Below, in pieces: positions 17,737 to 28,384 of a stretch of DNA of 64,000 nt. The DNA lies in NCBI RefSeq assembly GCF_000832305.1, contig NZ_CP010536.1:3844001-3908000 (forward strand), given 5' to 3'. Within the stretch, counting starts at the first letter, position 1; every line of letters starts with the position of its first letter. The position numbers and the translations under genes were made by a program. Origin of the DNA: Cupriavidus basilensis (GTDB lineage Bacteria; Pseudomonadota; Gammaproteobacteria; Burkholderiales; Burkholderiaceae). The notes beneath the pieces were generated by a model, which saw nothing but the letters and a program-made list of their open reading frames with translations, did no database searches and was not told the DNA's origin.

Positions 17737-17757
17737 GATCGCTGATCGCTGATCGCT
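17737..17757. repeat. Three tandem copies of GATCGCT
   Basis: A seven-base unit is repeated three times directly, 18 bases after the thioredoxin-like gene stop. Two TGA triplets arise at the unit junctions (17743 and 17750). Confidence 0.8.
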
Positions 17758-17777
17758 TATGCAAGCGCAAAGAAAAA

Positions 17778-17802
17778 AGCTCCCGAAGGAGCTCTTTTCT
17801 TT
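17778..17802. terminator. Bidirectional terminator between thioredoxin-like gene and nrdB
   Basis: A six-base stem AGCTCC / GGAGCT with a CGAA loop (17778-17793) is flanked by an A-rich tract on the left and TTTTCTTT on the right, so it can stop transcription in both directions. It lies between the ends of two convergent genes. Confidence 0.8.
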
Positions 17803-17825
17803 CTGCGTGGCGGCATTCACCACGC

Positions 17826-19028
17826 TCAATCCCAGGACAACGCCCCACCGGTCTGATACTCGATGACGCGCGTCTCGAAGAAGTTGCGTTCCTTCTTCAG
17901 GTCGATCATCTCGCTCATCCACGGGAACGGGTTTTCCTCGTTCGGGAACAGCTGCTCCAGGCCGATCTGCTGGCAGCGGCGGTTGCAGATGAAGCGCAGG
18001 TAGCCCTTGAACATCGGTGCGTTCAGGCCCAGCACGCCACGCGGCATGGTGTCCTCGGCGTAGCGGTATTCGAGGTCCACGGCTTTCTTGAACAGCGCGG
18101 TGATCTCTTCCTTGAACTCGGCGGTCCACAGGTGCGGATTCTCGAGCTTGATCTGGTTGATCAGGTCGATGCCGAAGTTGCAGTGCAGGGACTCGTCGCG
18201 CAGGATGTACTGGTACTGCTCGGCGGCGCCGGTCATCTTGTTCTGGCGGCCCATGGCCAGGATCTGCGTGAAGCCCACGTAGAAGAACAGGCCTTCCATG
18301 ATGCAGGCGAACACGATCAGCGACTTGAGCAGCTTCTGGTCGTTCTCCGGCGTGCCGGTCTTGAAGGCCGGGTCGGTCAGCGTGTCGATGAACGGGATCA
18401 GGAACTCATCCTTGTCGCGGATCGACTGCACTTCGTGGTACGCATTGAAGATCTCGGCTTCATTGAGGCCGAGCGACTCCACGATGTACTGGTAGGCGTG
18501 CGTGTGGATCGCTTCTTCGAAGGCCTGGCGCAGCAGGTACTGGCGGCATTCCGGCGCGGTGATCTGGCGGTAGGTGCCCAGCACGATGTTGTTGGCGGCC
18601 AGCGAGTCGGCGGTCACGAAGAAGCCGAGGTTGCGCTTGATCACGCGGCGCTCGTCTTCGGTCAGCCCGTTCGGGTCCTTCCACAGCGCGATGTCGCGCG
18701 ACATGTTGATTTCCTGCGGCATCCAGTGGTTGGCGCAGCCGGCAAGGTATTTTTCCCAGGCCCACTTGTACTTGAACGGCACCAGCTGGTTGACGTCGGT
18801 CGAGCCATTGATGACGCGCTTGTCGGCGGCGTTCACGCGGCGGTCCGTCGGCGCGTCGGACGCCGGCAGGTTGCCGAGGATACCCGTGCCGGCCGGCTGC
18901 GTGGCGGCCGGCGGCAGCACGCCGTGCTGGTCGACAGAGCGTGCGGCAGCAGGCGTGGCGGTGGGATTCGGCTCGGGCTGCGGGGCAGCCTGCGGGGTGG
19001 CTTGAACGTCGTCGTCCCAGCTCAGCAT
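17826..19028 (-). CDS. nrdB: Class Ia ribonucleoside-diphosphate reductase, beta subunit
   Basis: Small subunit holding the diiron site and tyrosyl radical that drive ribonucleotide reduction, 400 residues. The expected ligands all fall in place: Asp141, Glu172, His175, Glu245, Glu279 and His282, with the radical Tyr179 in EEAIHTHAY; their spacing is the same as in E. coli NrdB. An N-terminal segment of about 70 residues, rich in Pro and Ala ([20 protein letters not shown]), precedes the fold and makes the protein longer than the 376-residue E. coli enzyme. It lies 116 bases after nrdA and is probably co-transcribed with it. The C-terminal tail that docks into NrdA is short and ends in Ser-Trp-Asp. 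Confidence 0.97.
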   Translation of the reverse strand: MLSWDDDVQATPQAAPQPEPNPTATPAAARSVDQHGVLPPAATQPAGTGILGNLPASDAPTDRRVNAADKRVINGSTDVNQLVPFKYKWAWEKYLAGCANHWMPQEINMSRDIALWKDPNGLTEDERRVIKRNLGFFVTADSLAANNIVLGTYRQITAPECRQYLLRQAFEEAIHTHAYQYIVESLGLNEAEIFNAYHEVQSIRDKDEFLIPFIDTLTDPAFKTGTPENDQKLLKSLIVFACIMEGLFFYVGFTQILAMGRQNKMTGAAEQYQYILRDESLHCNFGIDLINQIKLENPHLWTAEFKEEITALFKKAVDLEYRYAEDTMPRGVLGLNAPMFKGYLRFICNRRCQQIGLEQLFPNEENPFPWMSEMIDLKKERNFFETRVIEYQTGGALSWD

Positions 19029-19109
19029 GGTGTGGTTCTCCGTGGAATGCTTTGGTTTGCCGCTGTCCTCGCCGCGCGAGCGGCGCAGCGAGGATCAGGG
19101 CAGGTAATG

Positions 19110-19153
19110 ACTTACTGGCGACTTACTGGCGACTTACTGGCGAATTACTGGCA
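19110..19153. repeat. 11-base tandem repeat spanning the nrdA stop codon
   Basis: Three identical units ACTTACTGGCG (19110-19142) are followed by a divergent fourth (AATTACTGGCA). On the coding strand each copy carries CCAGTAA, the last codon and stop of nrdA. Because the unit is 11 bases long, TAA stops appear in all three frames. Confidence 0.9.
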
Positions 19154-22087
19154 GGCTTCGCACTCGTCGAAACCGGCGTCGCCCGGGCGCATCGTGCAGA
19201 CCGCGCCTTCGGCTTCCGGCATGGCCGGTGCGGAGGCGGCGGCCTGGTCGATGCCGGCGGCGCTGATGCCGCTGTCGCTACCCGACGACACGGCGTTGAG
19301 CGAGCCGCGCGACACGGTGGACTTCTCCACGTGGGTGGCTGCCATCGTGCGCAGGTAGTACGTGGTCTTCAGGCCGCGCAGCCAGGCCAGCTTGTAGGTG
19401 TCGTCCAGCTTCTTGCCCGAGGCGCCGGCCATGTAGATGTTGAGCGACTGTGCCTGGTCGATCCACTTCTGGCGGCGGCTGGCGGCTTCCACCAGCCAGC
19501 TCGGCTCGACTTCGAAGGCCGTCGCGTAGATGTCGCGCAGGTCTTGCGGAATGCGGTCGATGCGGGCCAGCTTGCCGTCGAAATACTTCAGGTCGGCGAC
19601 CATGACTTCGTCCCACAGGCCGCGTGCCTTCAGGTCGCGCACCAGGTAGTCGTTGACCACCGTGAACTCGCCCGACAGGTTGGACTTGACGTACAGGTTC
19701 TGGAAGGTCGGTTCGATGCAGGCCGACACGCCGATGATGTTCGAGATCGTTGCCGTCGGCGCGATCGCGATGCAGTTCGAGTTGCGCATGCCGTGCTGCT
19801 TGATGCGCGCGCGCAGGCTGTCCCAGTCCATGGTCGAGGAATGATCCACTTCCAGGTAGCCGCCGCGTTCTTCGGCCAGCAGCTTGAGCGAGTCCTGCGG
19901 CAGAATGCCGCGATCCCACAGCGAGCCTTCATAGGTGCTGTAGCGCCCGCGTTCTTCCGCCAGCTCGCTGGAGGCGCGGTAGGCGTAGTAGCACACCGCT
20001 TCCATCGAAGTGTCGGCGAACTGCACCGCGGCGTCGCTGGCGTACGGCAGGCGCAGCATGTGCAGGCAGTCCTGGAAGCCCATGATGCCCATGCCGACCG
20101 GGCGATGGCGCAGGTTGGAGTTGCGTGCCTTCTCGACCGCGTAGTAGTTGATGTCGATCACGTTGTCGAGCATGCGCATCGCGGTGCGGATGGTCTTCTC
20201 GAGCTTGGCGTGATCGAGCACCTGGGTGCCGTCGGCCTGTTGCTTCAGGTGGGCGACCAGGTTCACCGAACCCAGGTTGCAAACGGCGATCTCGCTGTCG
20301 TTGGTGTTGAGCGTGATTTCCGTGCACAGGTTGGAGCTGTGCACCACGCCCACGTGCTGCTGCGGGCTGCGGATGTTGCACGGATCCTTGAAGGTGATCC
20401 AGGGATGGCCGGTCTCGAACAGCATGCCCAGCATCTTGCGCCACAGCTGCATGGCGGGGATCTTCTTGAACAGCTTGAGCTCGCCACGGGCGGCCTTGGC
20501 TTCGTAGCCCAGGTAGGCTTCTTCGAATGCCTTGCCGACCAGGTCGTGCAGGTCCGGGCAGGTGGCGGGCGAGAACAGGGTCCATTCGCCGGCTTCCATC
20601 ACGCGCTTCATGAACAGGTCGGGAATCCAGTTCGCCGTGTTCATGTCGTGGGTGCGGCGGCGATCGTCGCCGGTGTTCTTGCGCAGCTCGAGGAATTCCT
20701 CGATGTCCAGGTGCCAGGTTTCCAGGTAGGCGCAGACCGCGCCCTTGCGCTTGCCACCCTGATTGACCGCCACGGCGGTGTCGTTCACCACCTTCAGGAA
20801 CGGCACCACGCCTTGCGACTTGCCGTTGGTGCCCTTGATGTGCGAGCCGAGGGCACGCACATTGGTCCAGTCGTTGCCCAGACCACCGGCGAACTTCGAC
20901 AGCAGCGCGTTTTCCTTCAGCGCCTCGTAGATGCCTTCCAGGTCGTCCGACACGGTGGTCAGGTAGCACGACGACAGCTGCGAGCGGCGGGTGCCCGAGT
21001 TGAACAGGGTCGGCGTGGACGACATGAAGTCGAACGACGACAGCAGCTGGTAGAACTCGATGGCACGGGCTTCGCGGTCCTTCTCGCCCAGCGCCAGGCC
21101 CATCGCCACGCGCATGAAGAATGCCTGCGGCATTTCGATGCGGGTCTCGTCGATGTGCAGGAAGTAGCGGTCGTACAGCGTCTGCAGGCCCAGGTAGTTG
21201 AACTGGAAGTCGCGCTGGGCGTCCAGTGCCGCGCCCAGGCGGACCAGGTCATAGGTGGCCAGCTTCTCGTCCAGCAGCTCGGCTTCGATGCCGCGCGCGA
21301 TGAACTTGGGGAAGTAGTCGGCGTAGCGCGACACCATCTCGGTCTGGGTCACTTCGGCGCCCAGGATTTCCTTGCGGATGGTGTGCAGCAGGATACGCGC
21401 GGTGACCTGGCTGTAGGCCGGGTCCTTCTCGATCAGGGTACGCGCGGCCAGGATGGCGGAGTCGTAGACCTGGGTCATCGGCACGCCGTCGTACAGGTTT
21501 TTCAGCGTTTCCTTGAGGATCGGCTCGGCGCTGACGGCATCGCCAAGGCCCGAGCAGGCGTTGTCGATCAGGCCATGCAGCGCGCCCAGGTCCAGCACGC
21601 GGGCTACGCCCGCATCGGTCACGTTGAACGTGGCGCCGCCTTCCTGCACGCGGGCCACCGCCTGGGCGTTTGCCTGGGCGCGTTCCTGGGTGCGCTTCTC
21701 GCGGTACAGCACGTAGGCGCGGGCCACTTCATGCTCGCCCGAGCGCATCAGCGCAAGCTCGACGTGATCCTGCACGTCTTCGATATGGAAGGTGCCGCCG
21801 TTAGGGCGGCTGCGCAGCAGCGCGCGGACCACATTCTGGGTCACTTGCTCGACCACTTCGCGCACACGCGCCGAAGCGGCGCCCTGTCCGCCGTTGACGG
21901 CGAGAAAGGCCTTGGTCACCGCGACCGAGATCTTGCTCGGCTCGAACGCCACGACGGCGCCGTTACGTCGGATGATCTTGTAGTCCTGGTAGCTGCCAGC
22001 GGCGGCAGTAGCGGGGCTCGACTGCGCGTTCGCTGCTGCACCGGCGCCAGTTGCGCCGGTGGAGATTTCGTTCTGGGCTGTCTGCAT
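19145..22087 (-). CDS. nrdA: Class Ia ribonucleoside-diphosphate reductase, alpha subunit
   Basis: Catalytic subunit reducing NDPs to dNDPs, 980 residues. An N-terminal ATP-cone (YKIIRRNGAVVAFEPSKISV onward, about residues 35-125) gives dATP feedback control. Active-site elements are visible: the first redox Cys in QLSSCYLTT, the thiyl-radical Cys and its neighbours in SNLCTEITLN, the second redox Cys in IAVCNLGSVN, and the paired radical-transfer tyrosines in TTYYLRT. The C-terminal shuttle pair is CEACQ at the very end. The ATG at 22087 has CAGGAG before it; an in-frame TTG at 22126 is less likely. Upstream lies a tandem NrdR-box pair, so repression by NrdR when dATP is ample is expected. 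Confidence 0.97.
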   Translation of the reverse strand: MQTAQNEISTGATGAGAAANAQSSPATAAAGSYQDYKIIRRNGAVVAFEPSKISVAVTKAFLAVNGGQGAASARVREVVEQVTQNVVRALLRSRPNGGTFHIEDVQDHVELALMRSGEHEVARAYVLYREKRTQERAQANAQAVARVQEGGATFNVTDAGVARVLDLGALHGLIDNACSGLGDAVSAEPILKETLKNLYDGVPMTQVYDSAILAARTLIEKDPAYSQVTARILLHTIRKEILGAEVTQTEMVSRYADYFPKFIARGIEAELLDEKLATYDLVRLGAALDAQRDFQFNYLGLQTLYDRYFLHIDETRIEMPQAFFMRVAMGLALGEKDREARAIEFYQLLSSFDFMSSTPTLFNSGTRRSQLSSCYLTTVSDDLEGIYEALKENALLSKFAGGLGNDWTNVRALGSHIKGTNGKSQGVVPFLKVVNDTAVAVNQGGKRKGAVCAYLETWHLDIEEFLELRKNTGDDRRRTHDMNTANWIPDLFMKRVMEAGEWTLFSPATCPDLHDLVGKAFEEAYLGYEAKAARGELKLFKKIPAMQLWRKMLGMLFETGHPWITFKDPCNIRSPQQHVGVVHSSNLCTEITLNTNDSEIAVCNLGSVNLVAHLKQQADGTQVLDHAKLEKTIRTAMRMLDNVIDINYYAVEKARNSNLRHRPVGMGIMGFQDCLHMLRLPYASDAAVQFADTSMEAVCYYAYRASSELAEERGRYSTYEGSLWDRGILPQDSLKLLAEERGGYLEVDHSSTMDWDSLRARIKQHGMRNSNCIAIAPTATISNIIGVSACIEPTFQNLYVKSNLSGEFTVVNDYLVRDLKARGLWDEVMVADLKYFDGKLARIDRIPQDLRDIYATAFEVEPSWLVEAASRRQKWIDQAQSLNIYMAGASGKKLDDTYKLAWLRGLKTTYYLRTMAATHVEKSTVSRGSLNAVSSGSDSGISAAGIDQAAASAPAMPEAEGAVCTMRPGDAGFDECEACQ

Positions 22088-22589
22088 GAGGAACTCCTGT
22101 TCTGACCCGTGTTTTATGAGTGACAAAGAGTCCCGGGCAAAATGCGCAAAAAGGCTCAGACACGCCGGCCGGCCTTACCCGGGAGGGCGCGCTGCTATTG
22201 CTGGATTCTGCTGGGACTCTTGTGATGCGCCGGCCCTTCGGCGGACCGCAGCCATTGCTGCGGCGGTAACTGCACACCTAGGCCGACTCCCCGAAAGCAC
22301 CACTAGATCTAGTGGTCGATGCGAAAAACTGGACTAAGTATAGTGAAACGGAGCGGATTCACCAGTCTTGACAAGCGCCTTTTTGGCGCGAATTCCAGTG
22401 CCGGCATGGCATGCGGCGCTGCGCCATACCCGCTAGCCCAAGAGACGCAAGGGAATCCGCCCGACGGTTCGTTACCGCACCATGACGCGAAATTTTTTTG
22501 ATTGACCTGACCTCTTCGATAGGCGCGGACTTTATCAGGGTTTTCCCCAGATCGCGGCTTTCCCCTAGACCTCGCTTGTTGGCCTTGCC
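22088..22589. other. nrdA upstream region (about 500 bases, no gene)
   Basis: There is no credible coding sequence here. The region contains the NrdR box pair at 22299-22346 and, between it and the nrdA start, about 210 bases that would form an mRNA leader. The far end abuts the ampD stop codon. I see no clear terminator with a T-run for ampD. Confidence 0.6.
22299..22346 (-). promoter_or_regulatory. Tandem NrdR boxes upstream of nrdAB
   Basis: Box 1 is an 18-base perfect palindrome (ACCACTAGATCTAGTGGT, 22299-22316). Box 2 is GGACTAAGTATAGTGA (22331-22346). Their centres are 31 bases apart, which matches the three-helical-turn spacing known for NrdR operators with consensus ACACTATATATAGTGT. 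Box 2 includes TATACT in the nrdA direction, a plausible -10 element, so NrdR binding would block the promoter. Confidence 0.8.
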
Positions 22590-23211
22590 TCAGGGCTGTT
22601 CTTTGCGGTAAGGCAGTTGCGCGGGCGCCACGCCGGCTGCGGCGGCAAAGCCCGCCCAGTCGAAATGTGGCCCCGGATCCGTCTTGCGCCCCGGCGCGAT
22701 ATCGCTGTGCCCCGCCACGGCCCGCACCGGATAGGTGCCTAGCAGGGCACGCACCAGCGCTGCGGTGGTGTGGTATTGGGCCAACGTGAACGGCTGGTCG
22801 TCGCTGCCTTCCACCTCGATGCCGATGGAAAAGTCGTTGCAACGTGGCCGGCCGAAGAACTCGGACTGGCCGGCGTGCCAGGCGCGGTCCAGGCAAGACA
22901 CGAACTGGACCAGCTCGCCCCCTCGCGTCACCAGGAAATGCGCCGACACCCGCACTTGATGGATCGTCTCGAAAAACGGATGGCGCGACGGGTCGAGACG
23001 GTTCAGGAAGAAGGCTTCGATATCGCCGCTGCCGAATTGCCCGGGCGGCAGGCTTATGTTGTGGATCACCACCAGGTCCACCGGCATGTGCGCGGGCCGG
23101 GCGTCGAAATTGGGGGACGGCACCTGGCGCGCCGCGGGCACCCAGCCCGCCGGGTCGGGGACGAATCGCGAGCCCGGCGCGGACTGGGCTGCCTGGGCGG
23201 CCTGGTCGAGG

Positions 23212-23219
<8 letters not shown>
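22590..23219 (-). CDS. ampD: 1,6-anhydro-N-acetylmuramyl-L-alanine amidase AmpD
   Basis: Cytosolic zinc amidase that removes the peptide from anhydromuropeptides during peptidoglycan recycling; loss of AmpD typically derepresses AmpC-type beta-lactamases where AmpR is present. The 209-residue product shows Amidase_2 zinc ligands His in LVVIHNISLPPG, His in AVAGHSDIAPGRK and Asp in KTDPGP, with Glu in SIGIEVEGSDD as the catalytic candidate. There is no signal peptide, which separates it from AmiD and PGRP forms. The ATG at 23219 overlaps the pilR stop by eight bases, indicating translational coupling. An alternative start four codons upstream exists. Confidence 0.93.
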
Positions 23220-24882
<1,663 letters not shown>

Positions 24883-24969
24883 GGGTCTGCGTCTGGCGAT
24901 CTGGCGAAATGGGGTCGGGGCGGCGACTAAACGAGTGGCTGATCGGGTGGCCGGGCATGCCGGCGCGGC

Positions 24970-27063
24970 TCAGCCACCCGCGCTGTCCGGCGCTTCGATG
25001 CGCAAGGTCAGGACAAAAGCCTTGGCCGGCAGTGTATCGCGTGTGGCCGGCGCCAGCATGCCGGTCTGCGCCAGCAGCGCGTCGATCGAAATGGTGCCGT
25101 AGCGCACTTGGGCGTCGTTGGCGCCGCATAGCTCGCGCGCCATGAACAGCCCGAGGCCGGTGCCCTGGGCGTTGCTGGTAAAGAAGGGCTCGAACAAGGT
25201 GCGCTGGTGCTCGCGCGACACCTCGACGCCATCGTTCCAGACGATCAGCTCGGCATGGTGCTGGTCAAGCGCATGGGCTAGCAGGCGGATCGCCCCGGGC
25301 AGGCGGCTGCAGTAGCGCCAGGCGTTGTCGAGCAGGTTGCCAAGCACCTGCTGCAACTGGGAGGCATCGAAGATGACCGGGCGCGCCACGTCCACCGTGA
25401 GCCGGATGGCGTTGGCGTTGATCTCGGCCGGACGCGGCACGCGCCGCGCGCCGACCGGGTCGTGGCTGGTGGAGCGGGCGCGCATCTCCAGCCGCCAGCG
25501 GCCGACGATCTCCGGCAGCGCCTGGTTCAGATCCACCGTGGTGCGCTCGGTGCGCGGGCGGCGCGACATCTGCAGCACGTCCGACACCACCTGGTCGAGC
25601 CGGCGCACATTGTCGTGAATGATGCGCAGCAGCCGCGCATCCACGTCGCCCTCCGCGCGCCCCGCCTCGCCCGGGCGCGCGGCCCGGCGGCTGGTTTCGG
25701 CCAGCAGCTCGCTGGCCTGGCTGATGGCCGCCAGCGGATTGCGGATCTGGTGTGCCACGCTGGCCACCAGGCGCCCCATGGCAGCCAGCTTCTCCTGTTG
25801 CACCTGCTCGGCAATGCGCTCCCAGCTTTCGATATGGACCAGCACCGTGTCGCGCATCTCGCTGCGCAGCAAGGCCTCGTCCTCCGGGCGCCAGGCCATG
25901 GCCTCGCTCTGGGCGATGGCCAGGCGCAGCCGGGCCGCCGCCTCTGGCGACAGCTCGTTCCAGGTGCCTGTGTTCATGGCGTTCTGGGCACCCAGCGAGA
26001 CCGACATCGAGGACGCGAAGGTGGAGCGCAGGCTGGCCAGCCCCGGCAGCAAGAAGCGCAGCCGCAGCCGCGTGTGCAGGATGGGGCCGCGCCCCGAGGA
26101 TGGCCGCGACGGCAGCGGCAGCAATTGCAGGATGCGAGGCGCATCGTCCTTGCTGCGCACCCAGTCGCGCAGCATTTCCATCAGCGGCTGCAGGCGGGGG
26201 ATCTGGCGCAGGTCGAACAGCGCATCGCGCCCGTTGGCGGGTGTCTCCGAATGCTTGCCCCGTTCGGCAGGCTGCACGCCCAGCAGCACCACCGCGGCCG
26301 GGTTGGCCGCCACCACCACGCCGTTGGCACGCAGCAGCATCACCCCGTCCTGCATGTCGTTGACCATCAGGCGGTTGACCAGTTGCTGCAGGCGCAGCTC
26401 CTGCTCGCGCGCCAGCGCCAGCCGCTCCTGCGCGAGCTGGCGGTTGGCCAGCAGGTACATCAGAGAGGCCGCGATCATGAAGACCAGCCCGTACAGCCCC
26501 GAGCCCAGCAAACCCGTGTCGGCCTGGCGCAACAGCAAGGTCTGCGCGAAGGGGGCGCTCATCACCACCAGCGCGGACACTGCCGCAGCGAACAGCGCGA
26601 ACAGCAGGCTGGTGAGCGCGCCTGCCTGCAGCGCAGGCAACAGGAAGATCATGGCGAGCCCCTCGCCGCGCTGGCCCTGCGCGTGAAAGATCAGGCCAAG
26701 CAGGGCGAGGTCGGCCAGCACCTGGAAGCGCACCCGCAGGTGAAAGCCGCGGCGCCACCAGAGCGTGGCGACCAACATCCCCAGCGCCATCACGGCGTAG
26801 GGCACGGCCAGCGGCAGCGCGGCCAGGCCGCTGCCGAACCCGCTGCCCAGTCCAGTGGCCAGCGCCTGCGCGGCTCGCTCGGCCTCGGCGCGCTGCGCCG
26901 GCAGCCAGGCGTAGCCCAGCAGCAGCGCGGCTACGGCCAGCCGGGTCCAGCAGAAATAGCGCAGCAAGCGCCAGTGGAATTCAGGAGGTTCGGGCTGGCG
27001 CCACATCGCCGCAAGGGCGTGCCAGGCATTCAGGCGGGACCAGAACGAGGCAGGCCCGTTCAT
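24970..27063 (-). CDS. pilS: Membrane sensor histidine kinase PilS
   Basis: Sensor kinase of 697 residues. The N-terminal 220 residues contain about six hydrophobic helices (for instance LAVPYAVMALGMLVATLWW and IFLLPALQAGALTSLLFALF). A PAS-like segment follows (NDMQDGVMLLRANGVVVAAN), then the HisKA box with the phosphorylated His near residue 438 (VASVAHQIRNPLAAISQ) and the ATPase domain (QVLGNLLDNAWRY, GLGLFMARELCG). In Pseudomonas PilS senses pilin level in the membrane and drives PilR. It overlaps the preceding small gene by four bases. It is longer than P. aeruginosa PilS (530 residues), mainly between the PAS and HisKA regions. Confidence 0.9.
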   Translation of the reverse strand: MNGPASFWSRLNAWHALAAMWRQPEPPEFHWRLLRYFCWTRLAVAALLLGYAWLPAQRAEAERAAQALATGLGSGFGSGLAALPLAVPYAVMALGMLVATLWWRRGFHLRVRFQVLADLALLGLIFHAQGQRGEGLAMIFLLPALQAGALTSLLFALFAAAVSALVVMSAPFAQTLLLRQADTGLLGSGLYGLVFMIAASLMYLLANRQLAQERLALAREQELRLQQLVNRLMVNDMQDGVMLLRANGVVVAANPAAVVLLGVQPAERGKHSETPANGRDALFDLRQIPRLQPLMEMLRDWVRSKDDAPRILQLLPLPSRPSSGRGPILHTRLRLRFLLPGLASLRSTFASSMSVSLGAQNAMNTGTWNELSPEAAARLRLAIAQSEAMAWRPEDEALLRSEMRDTVLVHIESWERIAEQVQQEKLAAMGRLVASVAHQIRNPLAAISQASELLAETSRRAARPGEAGRAEGDVDARLLRIIHDNVRRLDQVVSDVLQMSRRPRTERTTVDLNQALPEIVGRWRLEMRARSTSHDPVGARRVPRPAEINANAIRLTVDVARPVIFDASQLQQVLGNLLDNAWRYCSRLPGAIRLLAHALDQHHAELIVWNDGVEVSREHQRTLFEPFFTSNAQGTGLGLFMARELCGANDAQVRYGTISIDALLAQTGMLAPATRDTLPAKAFVLTLRIEAPDSAGG

Positions 27064-27341
27064 GCGGCAGGGCTGTCCGGATCGCTATCGGCCGGCAGGT
27101 GGGCGCGCCGGCAGTAGTGCAAGCCGCGGTAGGCGATCGCTTCGCCCTGCGGCAGATGCACCCCGCAGCGCGCGCATTGCACCATGGCTTCCTGCGCAGG
27201 GGCAGGCTGGTTGCGCGCCGGCGAGCCTTGCGCGGGACCGTGCCGGGCGGCGCGGTCCTCCCGCAGGCGCGCCTCGGCGCGCTGGCGAAGCCACCAGAAA
27301 CAACCCAGCACGACAGCCAGGACAAGGAAGATGCGTGCCAT
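27060..27341 (-). CDS. PP0621-family small membrane protein with a cysteine knuckle
   Basis: A 93-residue protein with an N-terminal membrane helix (MARIFLVLAVVLGCFWWL), a charged Arg-rich linker and a C-terminal cysteine/histidine cluster (VQCARCGVHLPQGEAIAYRG, then HYCRRAH) resembling a small zinc-binding knuckle. This is the arrangement of the PP0621 family, function unknown, commonly encoded beside pilSR. The ATG at 27341 places the helix at the N-terminus; longer starts upstream do not. It overlaps pilS by four bases (ATGA), so the two are translationally coupled. Confidence 0.83.
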   Translation of the reverse strand: MARIFLVLAVVLGCFWWLRQRAEARLREDRAARHGPAQGSPARNQPAPAQEAMVQCARCGVHLPQGEAIAYRGLHYCRRAHLPADSDPDSPAA

Positions 27342-27348
27342 GCCGGCC

Positions 27349-28287
27349 TCAGATTCGGTGCAGTATGACTTCGATGACGAAGCGGCTGCCGACATAAGCC
27401 AGCAGCAGGATGCCGAAGGACGCAATCACCCAGCGCAGCGCTGTGCGCCCGCGCCAGCCGTAGAAGGTGCGCCCGGCCAGGATGCCCGCGAACATCGCCC
27501 ACGACAGCAGCGCGAACACGGTCTTGTGGTCGAGCCTGAAGGCCCGGCCAAACAGTTGCTCGGAGAACAGCAGGCCCGACAGGATCGTCAGCGTCAGCAG
27601 CACGAAGCCGGCGCCGATCAGGCGGAACAGCAGCTTCTCCAGCGTCAGCAGCGGCGGCAGCAGGTCGAGCCAGCGGCCCACCCACTGGGCCGGCTCGCTG
27701 GCCTTGCCCGCCTGGGGCGAACGGTTGAAGCCATGCAGGCGACGCTCGGCCAGCAGCATCAGGAAGGCATGGAAGGCCGCCAGCGTGAACAGGCCATAGG
27801 CGACGTTGGCAATGATGAAGTGCAGCTTGAACAGCGGCCGCGCCGCGTAGCCCAGGATCTGCGCGCCGGGAAACGCCAGCGGCATCAGGCTCGCGAGCAT
27901 CGCCACCGGGACCACGATCAGCCCGAGGCCGGCCAGCGAGAAGAAGAAGCTCTCGATCCAGTAGATGCCCACGCCCAGCCAGAGCATGGCCGACAGCGCA
28001 AAGGCAAAGCCGAACACCATGCGGTCGGCCGGGAAGATGGTCTCGTGCAGCAGCAGGCCGTGGCTGGCCACCGCGGCCAGCATCAGCGCGTGCCACCAGG
28101 CCGGACGGCCATCGCCGCGCCCGCCGGCCCCGCCGCCGCCGTGCAGCAGCGCGGTCGCCGCCGCGCCCCCAATGGCACCGCCGTTGCCGGCAGCCGATAG
28201 CTGCGGGTTGCGCGTCGCCCAGCCGTGATAGGCCAGGCCGCAATAGAGAAGTGCCGTCAAGGCATACAGTACAATGGCCATTTGCAC
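27349..28287 (-). CDS. CcsA/HemX-like cytochrome c assembly family inner-membrane protein (YpjD-like)
   Basis: Integral membrane protein of 312 residues with eight or so helices. It matches the cytochrome c assembly family that includes CcsA, HemX and E. coli YpjD, whose members handle haem at the membrane. Typical is a helix-flanked histidine region: GLLLHETIFPADRMVFGFAF, then IIANVAYGLFTLAAFHAFLM, and a late HKTVFALLSWAMFAGILAG. A His/Gly-rich loop near residue 50 contains GGGGAGGRGDGR. The start may be GTG at 28287, with AAGG six bases upstream, or ATG at 28281. It is divergent from ffh, the common arrangement in beta-proteobacteria. Confidence 0.88.
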   Translation of the reverse strand: MQMAIVLYALTALLYCGLAYHGWATRNPQLSAAGNGGAIGGAAATALLHGGGGAGGRGDGRPAWWHALMLAAVASHGLLLHETIFPADRMVFGFAFALSAMLWLGVGIYWIESFFFSLAGLGLIVVPVAMLASLMPLAFPGAQILGYAARPLFKLHFIIANVAYGLFTLAAFHAFLMLLAERRLHGFNRSPQAGKASEPAQWVGRWLDLLPPLLTLEKLLFRLIGAGFVLLTLTILSGLLFSEQLFGRAFRLDHKTVFALLSWAMFAGILAGRTFYGWRGRTALRWVIASFGILLLAYVGSRFVIEVILHRI

Positions 28288-28384
28288 AGTTTACCTTAGC
28301 GCCCCGTCCCGGTGGCGCCCCGCTTGAGCCGGGCCAAGAGCCAGCCTCAAGCCTCGATCAAGCTCTATCCCCCGGACTTCTGCC

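Noticed and set aside
18941..22105. Open frame of more than 1000 codons antisense to nrdA
   Set aside because: Composition is dominated by His, Arg, Gln, Val and Ala as expected from the reverse strand of a GC-rich gene; nrdA motifs on the other strand are decisive.
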